Source: an uncultured Eggerthellaceae bacterium (GTDB lineage Bacteria > Actinomycetota > Coriobacteriia > Coriobacteriales > Eggerthellaceae). Taken from it: a stretch of DNA of 64,000 bases. Each line of letters opens with the position of its first letter. Positions within the stretch are counted from its first letter, which is position 1. The position numbers and the translations under genes are program-made. The notes under the pieces were generated by a model. It was not told the DNA's origin, searched no databases, and saw nothing but the letters and a program-made list of their open reading frames with translations. Where the stretch lies: positions 20,293 to 84,292 of the forward strand of contig CAIFEG010000006.1 of assembly GCA_903789415.1 (NCBI GenBank), given 5' to 3'. Below are positions 1 through 7,327 of this stretch, in pieces.

Positions 1-139
1 GACTATGGAAAAGATCATCAATGTAATCGGTTCCGTTATCGCTGTACGTAAAATTGAGCATGTAGACTCCCGGGCGTTTCCAAACATTTTCTGGCAAATC
101 GCAGCAAGAATCCAAAATCAAGTTGCATTTTACAGTCAT
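1..139 (-). CDS. DegV family protein (FakB-like), 5' part only
   Basis: This is the N-terminal 46 codons of a third DegV paralogue; the rest lies beyond the window start. The translation begins MTVKCNLILDSCCDLP, almost the same as the start of the next gene upstream (MKPQCNLIIDSCCDLP), and continues into a DDLF segment matching DDLY there. The ATG at 137-139 follows a good AAAAGG ribosome site and lies 11 bases after the stop of the neighbouring degV, so the two are surely co-transcribed. DegV/FakB proteins bind a fatty acid and present it to the kinase FakA; this role is known for the family and is inferred here. Confidence 0.85.
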   Translation of the reverse strand, partial: MTVKCNLILDSCCDLPENVWKRPGVYMLNFTYSDNGTDYIDDLFHS

Positions 140-150
140 AGTATTTCCTT

Positions 151-1086
151 TTAACCGTGGTGTTTGACACGACGAGCAATTCGGTCTGCTACACCAACAT
201 CCTTCCGTACATCAGGGCCCCAGAATGAAAGCGCAAGCATGCCTGGTCCGACATGCGAGCCAATTACAGGGCCAATTTTTGTTTCCGTAAATACCGCATC
301 AGGTACACTTTTGAGAATCTCTTCTTCAAGACGTTTCGCGTCTTTCGGACAATCAGCATCACCAATTATAATATGACGTCCCGTATCTTTGTCATTTGCG
401 CGCTTTGTGTAGTAGGCTGCCAGTTGGCGAATACCCTTCTTACGACCACGCGCAAGACCAGAAAGCGAAAGGGGGCCGGAAACGTCAAATCCTAAAAGCG
501 GTTTTACATCCAGTGCAGAGCCAAGCGTTGCGGCTGCAGGTGGGATGCGTCCTCCACGCTTTAAATAGTACAAATCGTCAACCATAAACTGCGCATTAAC
601 AAAGAACCGCGCCTCATTTGCCCAGCTGATCATCTCTTCGGCCGTAAGCCCATCGTTGCGTTGTTTTATCGCGCTCTCAACCAAAACCCCTTCTGCAATC
701 GAGGCGAGATGGGTATCAACGCAGTACAGTTTGCCATCGGGATATTTCTCCGAAAGCGTTTGGCACATGAGCTGCGCGGAATCAAAAGAACCTGAAAGCG
801 CGCTATCAAAACATAGATAGACCGTAGGCACGCCCGACTGTAGTGCATGTTCAAATGTCTCGGTAAGCGTGCGTGTAGGGATTTGCGATGTTGTCGGTAA
901 GTCACCTTTTTTGTCACGCATTGCCTCATAAAACTCACGTGCATCATGTGTTTGATACAAATCATCGGCATATTCAACGCCTTTAAGCACATAAGGGAAC
1001 TTGATCATCGTAATTCCTGGCTGTTTTACAAGCGCAGCAGGTAAATCACAGCATGAATCAATAATAAGATTACATTGCGGTTTCAT
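151..1086 (-). CDS. DegV family protein (FakB-like fatty-acid binding)
   Basis: This 311-residue protein has full DegV length. The N-terminal signature DSCCDLP, the central TTSQIPT segment (typical of the fatty-acid-binding face) and the C-terminal GPVIGSHVGPGM are all visible. Family members hold one fatty acid in a pocket and deliver it to the kinase FakA for phosphorylation and entry into phospholipid synthesis. The ATG follows GGAAGAG. It sits between two other degV genes on the same strand, so this is a tandem paralogue array. No fakA is present in the window. Which fatty acid it prefers cannot be read from the sequence. Confidence 0.88.
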   Translation of the reverse strand: MKPQCNLIIDSCCDLPAALVKQPGITMIKFPYVLKGVEYADDLYQTHDAREFYEAMRDKKGDLPTTSQIPTRTLTETFEHALQSGVPTVYLCFDSALSGSFDSAQLMCQTLSEKYPDGKLYCVDTHLASIAEGVLVESAIKQRNDGLTAEEMISWANEARFFVNAQFMVDDLYYLKRGGRIPPAAATLGSALDVKPLLGFDVSGPLSLSGLARGRKKGIRQLAAYYTKRANDKDTGRHIIIGDADCPKDAKRLEEEILKSVPDAVFTETKIGPVIGSHVGPGMLALSFWGPDVRKDVGVADRIARRVKHHG

Positions 1087-1165
1087 TCAGTTCTCTCTTC
1101 CAAAATAATTTGGTGATTGCTCTGGAATCAGTACGCAACAGAACAATCAATTCACTACATGTTAC

Positions 1166-2065
1166 CTAGGAAAGGCTCAGCCTGTCTTGAACATTTCCTG
1201 TAATCTTGTGCGCAATAGGGGCATTGCACTCATAGCCAATTCCAATTGCCGGCCCCACGTGCAAACCAATGACAGGGCTTACCGGCTTTACTTCGACCGT
1301 ATGGCCAACAAAAGGCTCGATTTCAGCTTTCGCCCAGTCTTCAGCAGGTTTCGGATCGCCGATATACTGAACGACAATTCGTTTGATTCCACCCGATAAG
1401 CCAGCATCTTTTTTCATCAAGTCGACAATTTTTGCGCATGCGCGGCGAACGGTGCGAACCTTATTGATCACATTGACATATCCATCGGTTAAAGAAAGCA
1501 CCGGGTTGATATGAACAAGGTTTCCGAGCAGTGAAGATGCTTTTCCGATACGCCCACCGGCCTGCAAAAACTTCAGTGAATTAATCGTGAACAAATAGCG
1601 TGAACTTTGCATTCCCAGCAAAACCTTTTGAGCACAGTGAGAAAGCGGACGCCCCAGATTGATGGCATCGATGCCATCTGAGATCGGAAAGCCTTCATCT
1701 ACTCCACAACTTGCTGAATCAATGAGCGCAAAGCGAAAATCCGCATGAGCCGCCTCAACTTCGCGTGCAGTTCTCAGAGCGCTTTCGTACGTTCCGGAAA
1801 GCTGTGAAGAAATGAAAACTCCTAGAACGGAATCTCCCGCGAGAGCCGCATCTTCAAAAACTTTTTTGAAGTCTGCAACCGAAGGTTGACTTGACGTGGG
1901 AATATCATCCGCCATTTGTTCGATCTTGTTGTAGAAAAACTCCACGTTCATCTCATCGTCAGCGTATTCTTTGCCGTTGTGATTAATAAACAACGTCAAT
2001 TTCTGATACTGACCATCATAGGCACTTGGAATATTGGCAACTGAATCTGTAACAACTCGTATCAT
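1166..2065 (-). CDS. DegV family protein (FakB-like fatty-acid binding)
   Basis: This 299-residue DegV protein starts MIRVVTDSVANIP, contains PTSSQPS near residue 60, and ends with the SPVIGLHVGPAIG motif of the family. The start was moved 12 bases inside the longest frame, because the ATG at 2063-2065 has GGAAGAG just upstream and the earlier ATG has none. It is the most divergent of the three tandem degV genes and the first to be transcribed. The family role is fatty-acid presentation to FakA; the specificity is not visible. Confidence 0.87.
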   Translation of the reverse strand: MIRVVTDSVANIPSAYDGQYQKLTLFINHNGKEYADDEMNVEFFYNKIEQMADDIPTSSQPSVADFKKVFEDAALAGDSVLGVFISSQLSGTYESALRTAREVEAAHADFRFALIDSASCGVDEGFPISDGIDAINLGRPLSHCAQKVLLGMQSSRYLFTINSLKFLQAGGRIGKASSLLGNLVHINPVLSLTDGYVNVINKVRTVRRACAKIVDLMKKDAGLSGGIKRIVVQYIGDPKPAEDWAKAEIEPFVGHTVEVKPVSPVIGLHVGPAIGIGYECNAPIAHKITGNVQDRLSLS

Positions 2066-2195
2066 GTACTCTTCCATCCAAGAGAGCAGATTTCCCTATT
2101 ACACAGAGCACATTAATTATTATTGAACATTTCACTATTATGCTCATGTGTAAAAAACTACATCAATATATCAATTGAAATTTTCGTAAACACCA

Positions 2196-3650
2196 TTAAC
2201 CGAGACCGCGCATCTTCGCCGCAAGAGACTGGCGTCTATGGAAGAGGCCTGCCTCAAGGCCTACAGGATAGCTATGCGGATTAAGCATGCGTTTTTGTGA
2301 TTCATCAAGGCGTTCGAGACCATCCTTAACGCGCTTTTGTGCCGCAAGCGTATCGCGATATTCCGACGGAAGGCATACGTTGCCCTTGCGAGCTAACGGA
2401 TGAAGCAACGTCGTGTAGGAAAGACCACCGAGTACTTTTTGGCGTAGTCCATCACTTGGATCTATGATGCGCTCTTCTGCATTGATGTCAGAATTTGTAT
2501 CAAATACCATGTCACCCGCGATTTTTCCATTTTCTAGATAATAACGGCGTGCGTCAAGAACACCGGGAAACGTCAGTTTTGAAGCGAGTTCAGTAACTTT
2601 AATTCGGTCTTGCCATGGCTCGTTGGCATTGGCACGAATGGCAGACATCTTGTATACGCCACCGAGAGATGGCTGGTCATATGCCGAAGCGAGTTTTGTT
2701 CCTACTCCCCACCCCGTAACTTTTGCACCATCATCGACGATCTGTTTAATGGAATATTCATCGAGGTCATTGGAAAGTACGATACCGCAATCTTTAAGAC
2801 CCGCTTCGTCGAGGCGCTCGCGACAATACTTTGCAAGCCAGGCCAAATCTCCCGAATCAATGCGCACCCCAGAAAGATGTTGACCATGCGCCTCCATTTC
2901 GTGGCCTACGATAATGGCGTTTTCGAGACCCTTTTTCACATCATAGGTATCAATGAGTAAGACACAGTTTGTGGGGAATATCTTTGCATAGGTACGAAAC
3001 GCCGTAAGTTCATCGTCAAAAGACATGACCCAAGAATGTGCATGGGTACCAGATACGGGAACATGATACCTTTGACCTGCTAAAACATTACTTGTTGAAG
3101 TACAACCACCAACGATACTCGCACGGCTTGCCCAAAGTCCTCCGGCAACACCCTGCGCACGACGCAGGCCAAATTCTGCGACCGGTGTTTTTGCCGCCAC
3201 ACATACACGAGCCGCCTTCGTTGCAATCAGTGTCTCAAAATTAATGATGTTGAGAAGTGCCGTTTCAAGAATCTGTGCCTGCATGAGAGATCCAGTTACA
3301 CGAACAAGCGGATCATTAGGAAACACAATGGTGCCTTCATGCACGGCATCAATGTCAACATCAAGTTTAAAATCGGCGAGCCAATCTAAAAAATCTTTAT
3401 GAAAAAGAGGGTCTCCCGCAGGAGAGGTAACCTTCGATAAGTAGTCGATATCTTCATCGGTGAAATGAAAATTTTCGATCATTTCGGCCACTTGATCCAT
3501 GCCACACGCAACCGCATACCCGCCCTTAAATGGGTTATCGCGGAAATACATGTAAAAGCATGCTTGGTTTTCAGTCATGCCCGACTCGAGATAGCCTTGA
3601 GCCATGGTAAGTTCATAGAGATCGGTCGATAATTCGTAGTCGAAATTCAT
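2196..3650 (-). CDS. pncB: nicotinate phosphoribosyltransferase
   Basis: This 484-residue enzyme matches the nicotinate phosphoribosyltransferase family. It would join nicotinate to PRPP to give nicotinate mononucleotide in NAD salvage. Visible family features include the N-terminal STDLYELTMAQGY, the central GTHAHSW with its conserved histidine, RIDSGDL, and a GWGVGTKL segment in the phosphate-binding part of the barrel. The length fits the longer bacterial type. The start lies 5 bases after the ricT stop, behind GGAAGGG, so it appears to be the last gene of the topA-tmk-holB-ricT-pncB series. NadK, the last step to NADP, is encoded 45 kb away. Confidence 0.92.
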   Translation of the reverse strand: MNFDYELSTDLYELTMAQGYLESGMTENQACFYMYFRDNPFKGGYAVACGMDQVAEMIENFHFTDEDIDYLSKVTSPAGDPLFHKDFLDWLADFKLDVDIDAVHEGTIVFPNDPLVRVTGSLMQAQILETALLNIINFETLIATKAARVCVAAKTPVAEFGLRRAQGVAGGLWASRASIVGGCTSTSNVLAGQRYHVPVSGTHAHSWVMSFDDELTAFRTYAKIFPTNCVLLIDTYDVKKGLENAIIVGHEMEAHGQHLSGVRIDSGDLAWLAKYCRERLDEAGLKDCGIVLSNDLDEYSIKQIVDDGAKVTGWGVGTKLASAYDQPSLGGVYKMSAIRANANEPWQDRIKVTELASKLTFPGVLDARRYYLENGKIAGDMVFDTNSDINAEERIIDPSDGLRQKVLGGLSYTTLLHPLARKGNVCLPSEYRDTLAAQKRVKDGLERLDESQKRMLNPHSYPVGLEAGLFHRRQSLAAKMRGLG

Positions 3651-3655
3651 ATGTA

Positions 3656-5254
3656 TTACCCTTCCTTTTTTGAAGAAGTATGCCCTGTTCCTTGTGAAGA
3701 ATTTCCTGTGTTCTTCTGAACATTATCATGAGCTGGTCTCGCGTGATTGCGATGACGTGGCCTGCGAGAGCGTGAACGCTGGCTTTGAGAGGAATTCTTA
3801 GGATTTTGTCCACCCTCTTTTTGCTGACGTCGCGTTCCTTGTGCATCCGATTGATTGCGTGGTTGATGGTTAACCTTTTGGGTGCTCTTCTTTTTATTTG
3901 GCGTTGATTGCGACTGTTGTGTCGATTGCGACTGTTGTTCAGACGCGCGTGGTTTCTGTTGCGATCCCTCCTGAGAACCAGAAATATGATGGCGGTGCAA
4001 ACTACGACGATGGTGCATAGGCGGCTGCGCCTGATCATCATGTGAAAGTGAACTTGAATGACGACCGGGGCGCATGCTGCGTGGAGTGGTCTTCTCCGAA
4101 GAAGGGGCACTCCCCTCGCTTGCGTTCATCGTTCTTCCCTGTGAATTAGTCGTATGGCTGCGGCGCCTGCGCAATCTGCGTCTATGATTTTCACCCGTCT
4201 TTCCCGCGCTCCCGTTCTGATTTTCTCCAGCACGGGAACCGCGAGCACCATTTCTAGCACTCTGAGCTGCCAATCTATCTGAAGAAGGGTTATAGCGAAC
4301 CTCTCCCGAAGACAGTTTATCGTCCTGGGTAAACTCATCGGTATCAAATTGGCCAAACGAAACAACTTCATCCAGTGGATCCGGGTGAGCATATTTCTCA
4401 AATACATCGCCGATTGAATTTGGACGCCTGCGCCCCTCTTCGGTAGGCGCATCCATCGCTGAAAGTGGAAACGTAATACGATTTTTATTTTCGTCGGAGT
4501 CAAGCTTTACCGTAATTGATTCTTTTGGAACATTGATTTCAACAACCTTTGCCGGACCTTCTGGCGTCGAAATAGTCGCATTGTATTTTGGCGCACGGCT
4601 GTTAAATTCATGATACGCGTCATATTCATAACGCAAGCAGCACATCAGACGGCCGCATAATCCCGAAACCTTTTCGGGATTGAGCGAAAGTCCTTGTTCC
4701 TTTGCCATACGTATCGTAACCTGGTGAAACTTTTCTCCCATGCGGCGGCAACACAACTCTTGTCCGCACGGACCGATGCCACCCACCATCCGAGCTTCAT
4801 CACGCACACCAATTTGGTGCATATCGATATGTACGTGGAACTTACTTGCCAGTTTGCGCACGAGCTCTCTGAAATCGACGCGATCTTCTGCTTCAAAGAA
4901 AAAGATGGCACGATCCCCATCAAAGGTATATTCAACCATAATGGGACGCATGTCTTTGTTTGTCTGTGCGGCAAGTTCCTTAAAGGTATCGAGGGCATCT
5001 TTGCCCTTTTGAATCATGAGTTTATGCTGTTGAACATCGGCATCAGTGGCAATACGTTCAACAGGCTGCAGCGGTGTCGGCAGTTGGGCGACCGCAGCAT
5101 CCTCAACTTCGTTTATTCCTTCACTATATCCAAACTCGGCTCCGCGCTGTGTATGTACGATAACAGCATCACCGCGTGTTAAATCCAAATCCCCTGGATC
5201 AAACCAACGCGGCCGCGGATCATATTCAAGCGTTACGGGCGTTATTTGAACCAT
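3656..5254 (-). CDS. ricT: PSP1 domain protein, RicT/YaaT-like, with long basic tail
   Basis: Residues 1-270 form a PSP1 domain like Bacillus RicT (YaaT). It carries the clustered cysteines GPCGQELCCRR and GLCGRLMCC that in RicT take part in Fe-S cluster binding. RicT belongs to the Y-complex, which acts with RNase Y in mRNA processing in Bacillus; that role is inferred here. Residues from about 300 to 532 are low-complexity sequence rich in Ser, Gln, Arg, His and Asn, absent from Bacillus RicT and likely disordered. The gene overlaps the holB end by 29 bases; the holB-ricT order is also common in Firmicutes. The ATG has AAAGGA upstream. Confidence 0.85.
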   Translation of the reverse strand: MVQITPVTLEYDPRPRWFDPGDLDLTRGDAVIVHTQRGAEFGYSEGINEVEDAAVAQLPTPLQPVERIATDADVQQHKLMIQKGKDALDTFKELAAQTNKDMRPIMVEYTFDGDRAIFFFEAEDRVDFRELVRKLASKFHVHIDMHQIGVRDEARMVGGIGPCGQELCCRRMGEKFHQVTIRMAKEQGLSLNPEKVSGLCGRLMCCLRYEYDAYHEFNSRAPKYNATISTPEGPAKVVEINVPKESITVKLDSDENKNRITFPLSAMDAPTEEGRRRPNSIGDVFEKYAHPDPLDEVVSFGQFDTDEFTQDDKLSSGEVRYNPSSDRLAAQSARNGARGSRAGENQNGSAGKTGENHRRRLRRRRSHTTNSQGRTMNASEGSAPSSEKTTPRSMRPGRHSSSLSHDDQAQPPMHHRRSLHRHHISGSQEGSQQKPRASEQQSQSTQQSQSTPNKKKSTQKVNHQPRNQSDAQGTRRQQKEGGQNPKNSSQSQRSRSRRPRHRNHARPAHDNVQKNTGNSSQGTGHTSSKKEG

Positions 5255-6362
5255 ATAGGTCCTTTCTTATTTCAAATAAAAGTGCATCAATGCATGTCTC
5301 AGGAGAAACATTATACGCAATCGCTTTGTCAACCTTGTCGGGTTCGCCGATTGCGGCAAGTACTCCTTCAGCCGGCACGTGCGCAGCAATTTCACTTAAA
5401 TCTTGCATCGCATCACGATTAATTACCAGATCGGGCGATTGAGCTTGCAAAACCATGAGGTCGCGAAGCCACGAACGCACAATCGAGGTAATTTGATGCA
5501 ACTCTTCTGTTGTTCTTTTTGACAAGGCGCGCTTATTGCGAAGTTCCATCTGTTTGATTTGCTCGCGTGCCAAATATGCTTTGGATTGCTCAAGCTCCTT
5601 ATTTTGTTGTTCACGAAACAAATCAAGTGGCGCCTGTGCATCTTGAACCAGTTTACGCGCGGTAATTAAAATGTCTAAGTCGTCCGAATGCTCAAGGTTC
5701 CGAAGCATTTGGATCACCGAATCTCGAAACGTAAAACGTCCTGGGTCACGGCAAAATTCAATCGCGTGGGTAATTGATCCCCCACATGCTTGAATTGCAA
5801 GGCGCGCATGAAGGGCATCAGCACCAGAATTTTGTGACACAATTCCCGCTGCCTCATCGGTGGGAATATGTCTGAATGGGACAACTTGGCATCGAGAAAC
5901 GATAGTCGGAAGCACGCTATCTGAGGTTCGTCCCAGCAGGATGAACACAACATCCTTCGGTGGTTCTTCCAATGTTTTTAAAAATGCATTGGCGCCTTGT
6001 ACCCCCAGCTTGTCGGCCTCATCAATGATATATACCTTATGCGTTGCCTGAATAGGAGCAAGAGAAACGTCGCTGATAATCTCTCGTATTTGCGCAATGA
6101 GATATCCGTTCGCACCTTCGGGAGAATAAAATTTCACATCAGGATGGCTGTGATGCATAACCTTGCGACATGCTTCGCATTTACCACATCCATGATTGGG
6201 GCAGATAATGCATTGTGCAAGTGCATATGCAGCTTGCGTTTTGTTTGAACCTACTGGCCCCGCAAAAAGATACGACTGCCCCACACGACCGCTCTTGACC
6301 ACCCGACGCAAAAAAGTTCGGACTTGAGGTTGGCCGAGAACTCTGTCAAACGCATCAGGCAT
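5226..6362 (-). CDS. holB: DNA polymerase III delta' subunit
   Basis: This 378-residue clamp-loader protein has an AAA+ core. It shows a P-loop-like GPVGSNKT near residue 36, a zinc module with four cysteines (CPNHGCGKCEAC), and a DEADKL Walker B followed by the family LEEPP motif. With the delta and DnaX subunits it would load the sliding clamp at replication forks. A C-terminal charged region (EQQNKELEQSKAYLAREQ) replaces the usual collar spacing. The ATG overlaps the tmk stop by one base (TAATG), which suggests translational coupling. A DnaX paralogue is possible, but the size and the tmk-holB-ricT context favour delta'. Confidence 0.88.
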   Translation of the reverse strand: MPDAFDRVLGQPQVRTFLRRVVKSGRVGQSYLFAGPVGSNKTQAAYALAQCIICPNHGCGKCEACRKVMHHSHPDVKFYSPEGANGYLIAQIREIISDVSLAPIQATHKVYIIDEADKLGVQGANAFLKTLEEPPKDVVFILLGRTSDSVLPTIVSRCQVVPFRHIPTDEAAGIVSQNSGADALHARLAIQACGGSITHAIEFCRDPGRFTFRDSVIQMLRNLEHSDDLDILITARKLVQDAQAPLDLFREQQNKELEQSKAYLAREQIKQMELRNKRALSKRTTEELHQITSIVRSWLRDLMVLQAQSPDLVINRDAMQDLSEIAAHVPAEGVLAAIGEPDKVDKAIAYNVSPETCIDALLFEIRKDLYGSNNARNA

Positions 6363-7174
6363 TAGTGCACATCTTTACTCGACGGATTGGCCACAGCCGT
6401 GTTCATGGTTTTCGCTGTTACCGCGTTCGCAGAATCAGATGCTTCAGTATTGCTGTGGCGAACTTTTCCTTTAAATGTAGCCGCTTGAGCAAAGAAATCT
6501 TCATCAAATGGCAGATTGAAAGGGTCCCATCCAAACAGATCCGCAAGCGCTGTAAAAACGGCATGCGCCGTATGGGGCTTATCACCTTTTGAAGATACAA
6601 TGCGAATGCGATCCCGATTCTCTTGGGCAAGCTGACGAAACGCCTTATTCACGCGCGCATGAAATTCCAAACCAGCATTTTCCATACGATCAGCACCAAG
6701 ATCATGAGTGGCACGGAAGAGCCCTTCTTCTTCTGACTGCATCGTATCCATCAAAATAGTGCGATCCGGTACGATGCCTTTACATGCAAATGCATTTGCA
6801 CGCTCAACAAAATCTCTGTCGAGTCCGCGCCCAAACGCCTGATACGCAATGGTGGAATCACAAAAACGATCGCAGAGCACTATCGCACCACGTGAAAGTG
6901 CCGGTTTGATGAGCGAATCGACCAGTTGGGCTCGGGCCGCTTCAAACATAAACAGCTCGCAGTCTGGCGTAATGTCTTCATCAACAGGGTCTAAGAGCAC
7001 ACGGCGAATTTTTTGTGCCATGGGTGTTCCACCAGGATCAAAGGTGCAAACGACCTCGCGATTTTGCAGGCGAAGCGCATGCGCAAGAAAGGCAATGTGG
7101 GTCGATTTGCCCGCTCCTTCTCCACCTTCAAACGTAATAAAGATGCCGCGCGTATCTTGTGCACCTTGCTTCAT
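6362..7174 (-). CDS. tmk: thymidylate kinase with C-terminal extension
   Basis: This enzyme phosphorylates dTMP to dTDP. The P-loop GGEGAGKST is at residues 17-25, the DR(F/Y) motif appears as CDRFCDSTIAYQ, and the lid region follows. At 270 residues it is about 55 longer than a usual bacterial thymidylate kinase. The excess is a C-terminal tail after GWDPFNLPFDEDFF that is rich in Ala, Thr, Ser and Asn. The ATG at 7172-7174 was chosen because AAGGAG lies ten bases upstream; the longer frame has no ribosome site. thyX, the enzyme that makes dTMP, lies 5 kb away on the same strand. Confidence 0.9.
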   Translation of the reverse strand: MKQGAQDTRGIFITFEGGEGAGKSTHIAFLAHALRLQNREVVCTFDPGGTPMAQKIRRVLLDPVDEDITPDCELFMFEAARAQLVDSLIKPALSRGAIVLCDRFCDSTIAYQAFGRGLDRDFVERANAFACKGIVPDRTILMDTMQSEEEGLFRATHDLGADRMENAGLEFHARVNKAFRQLAQENRDRIRIVSSKGDKPHTAHAVFTALADLFGWDPFNLPFDEDFFAQAATFKGKVRHSNTEASDSANAVTAKTMNTAVANPSSKDVH

Positions 7175-7231
7175 TCGATGTGTTCTCCTTATATGGCTGC
7201 GCAATCAGACTGCGTATAATTTTACTCGTTT

Positions 7232-7250
7232 ACGTACGGGGGGGGTACGT
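7232..7250. repeat. Palindrome built around a G8 homopolymer
   Basis: ACGTAC, then a run of eight G (7238-7245), then TACGT gives a perfect six-base inverted repeat enclosing the homopolymer. It lies in the 153-base gap between topA and tmk, just upstream of an A/T-rich stretch (TAAAATTATAC on the minus strand) that could be a -10 region for tmk. A tract of this length is prone to slipped-strand length change. No function is proven. Confidence 0.6.
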
Positions 7251-7327
7251 GCCGCTCTCCATACTTACTATAGTGCACCCCACATGATGCATGCGTGCAA
7301 GTGTTGAGCGTTAAACCAGAATGCAAA

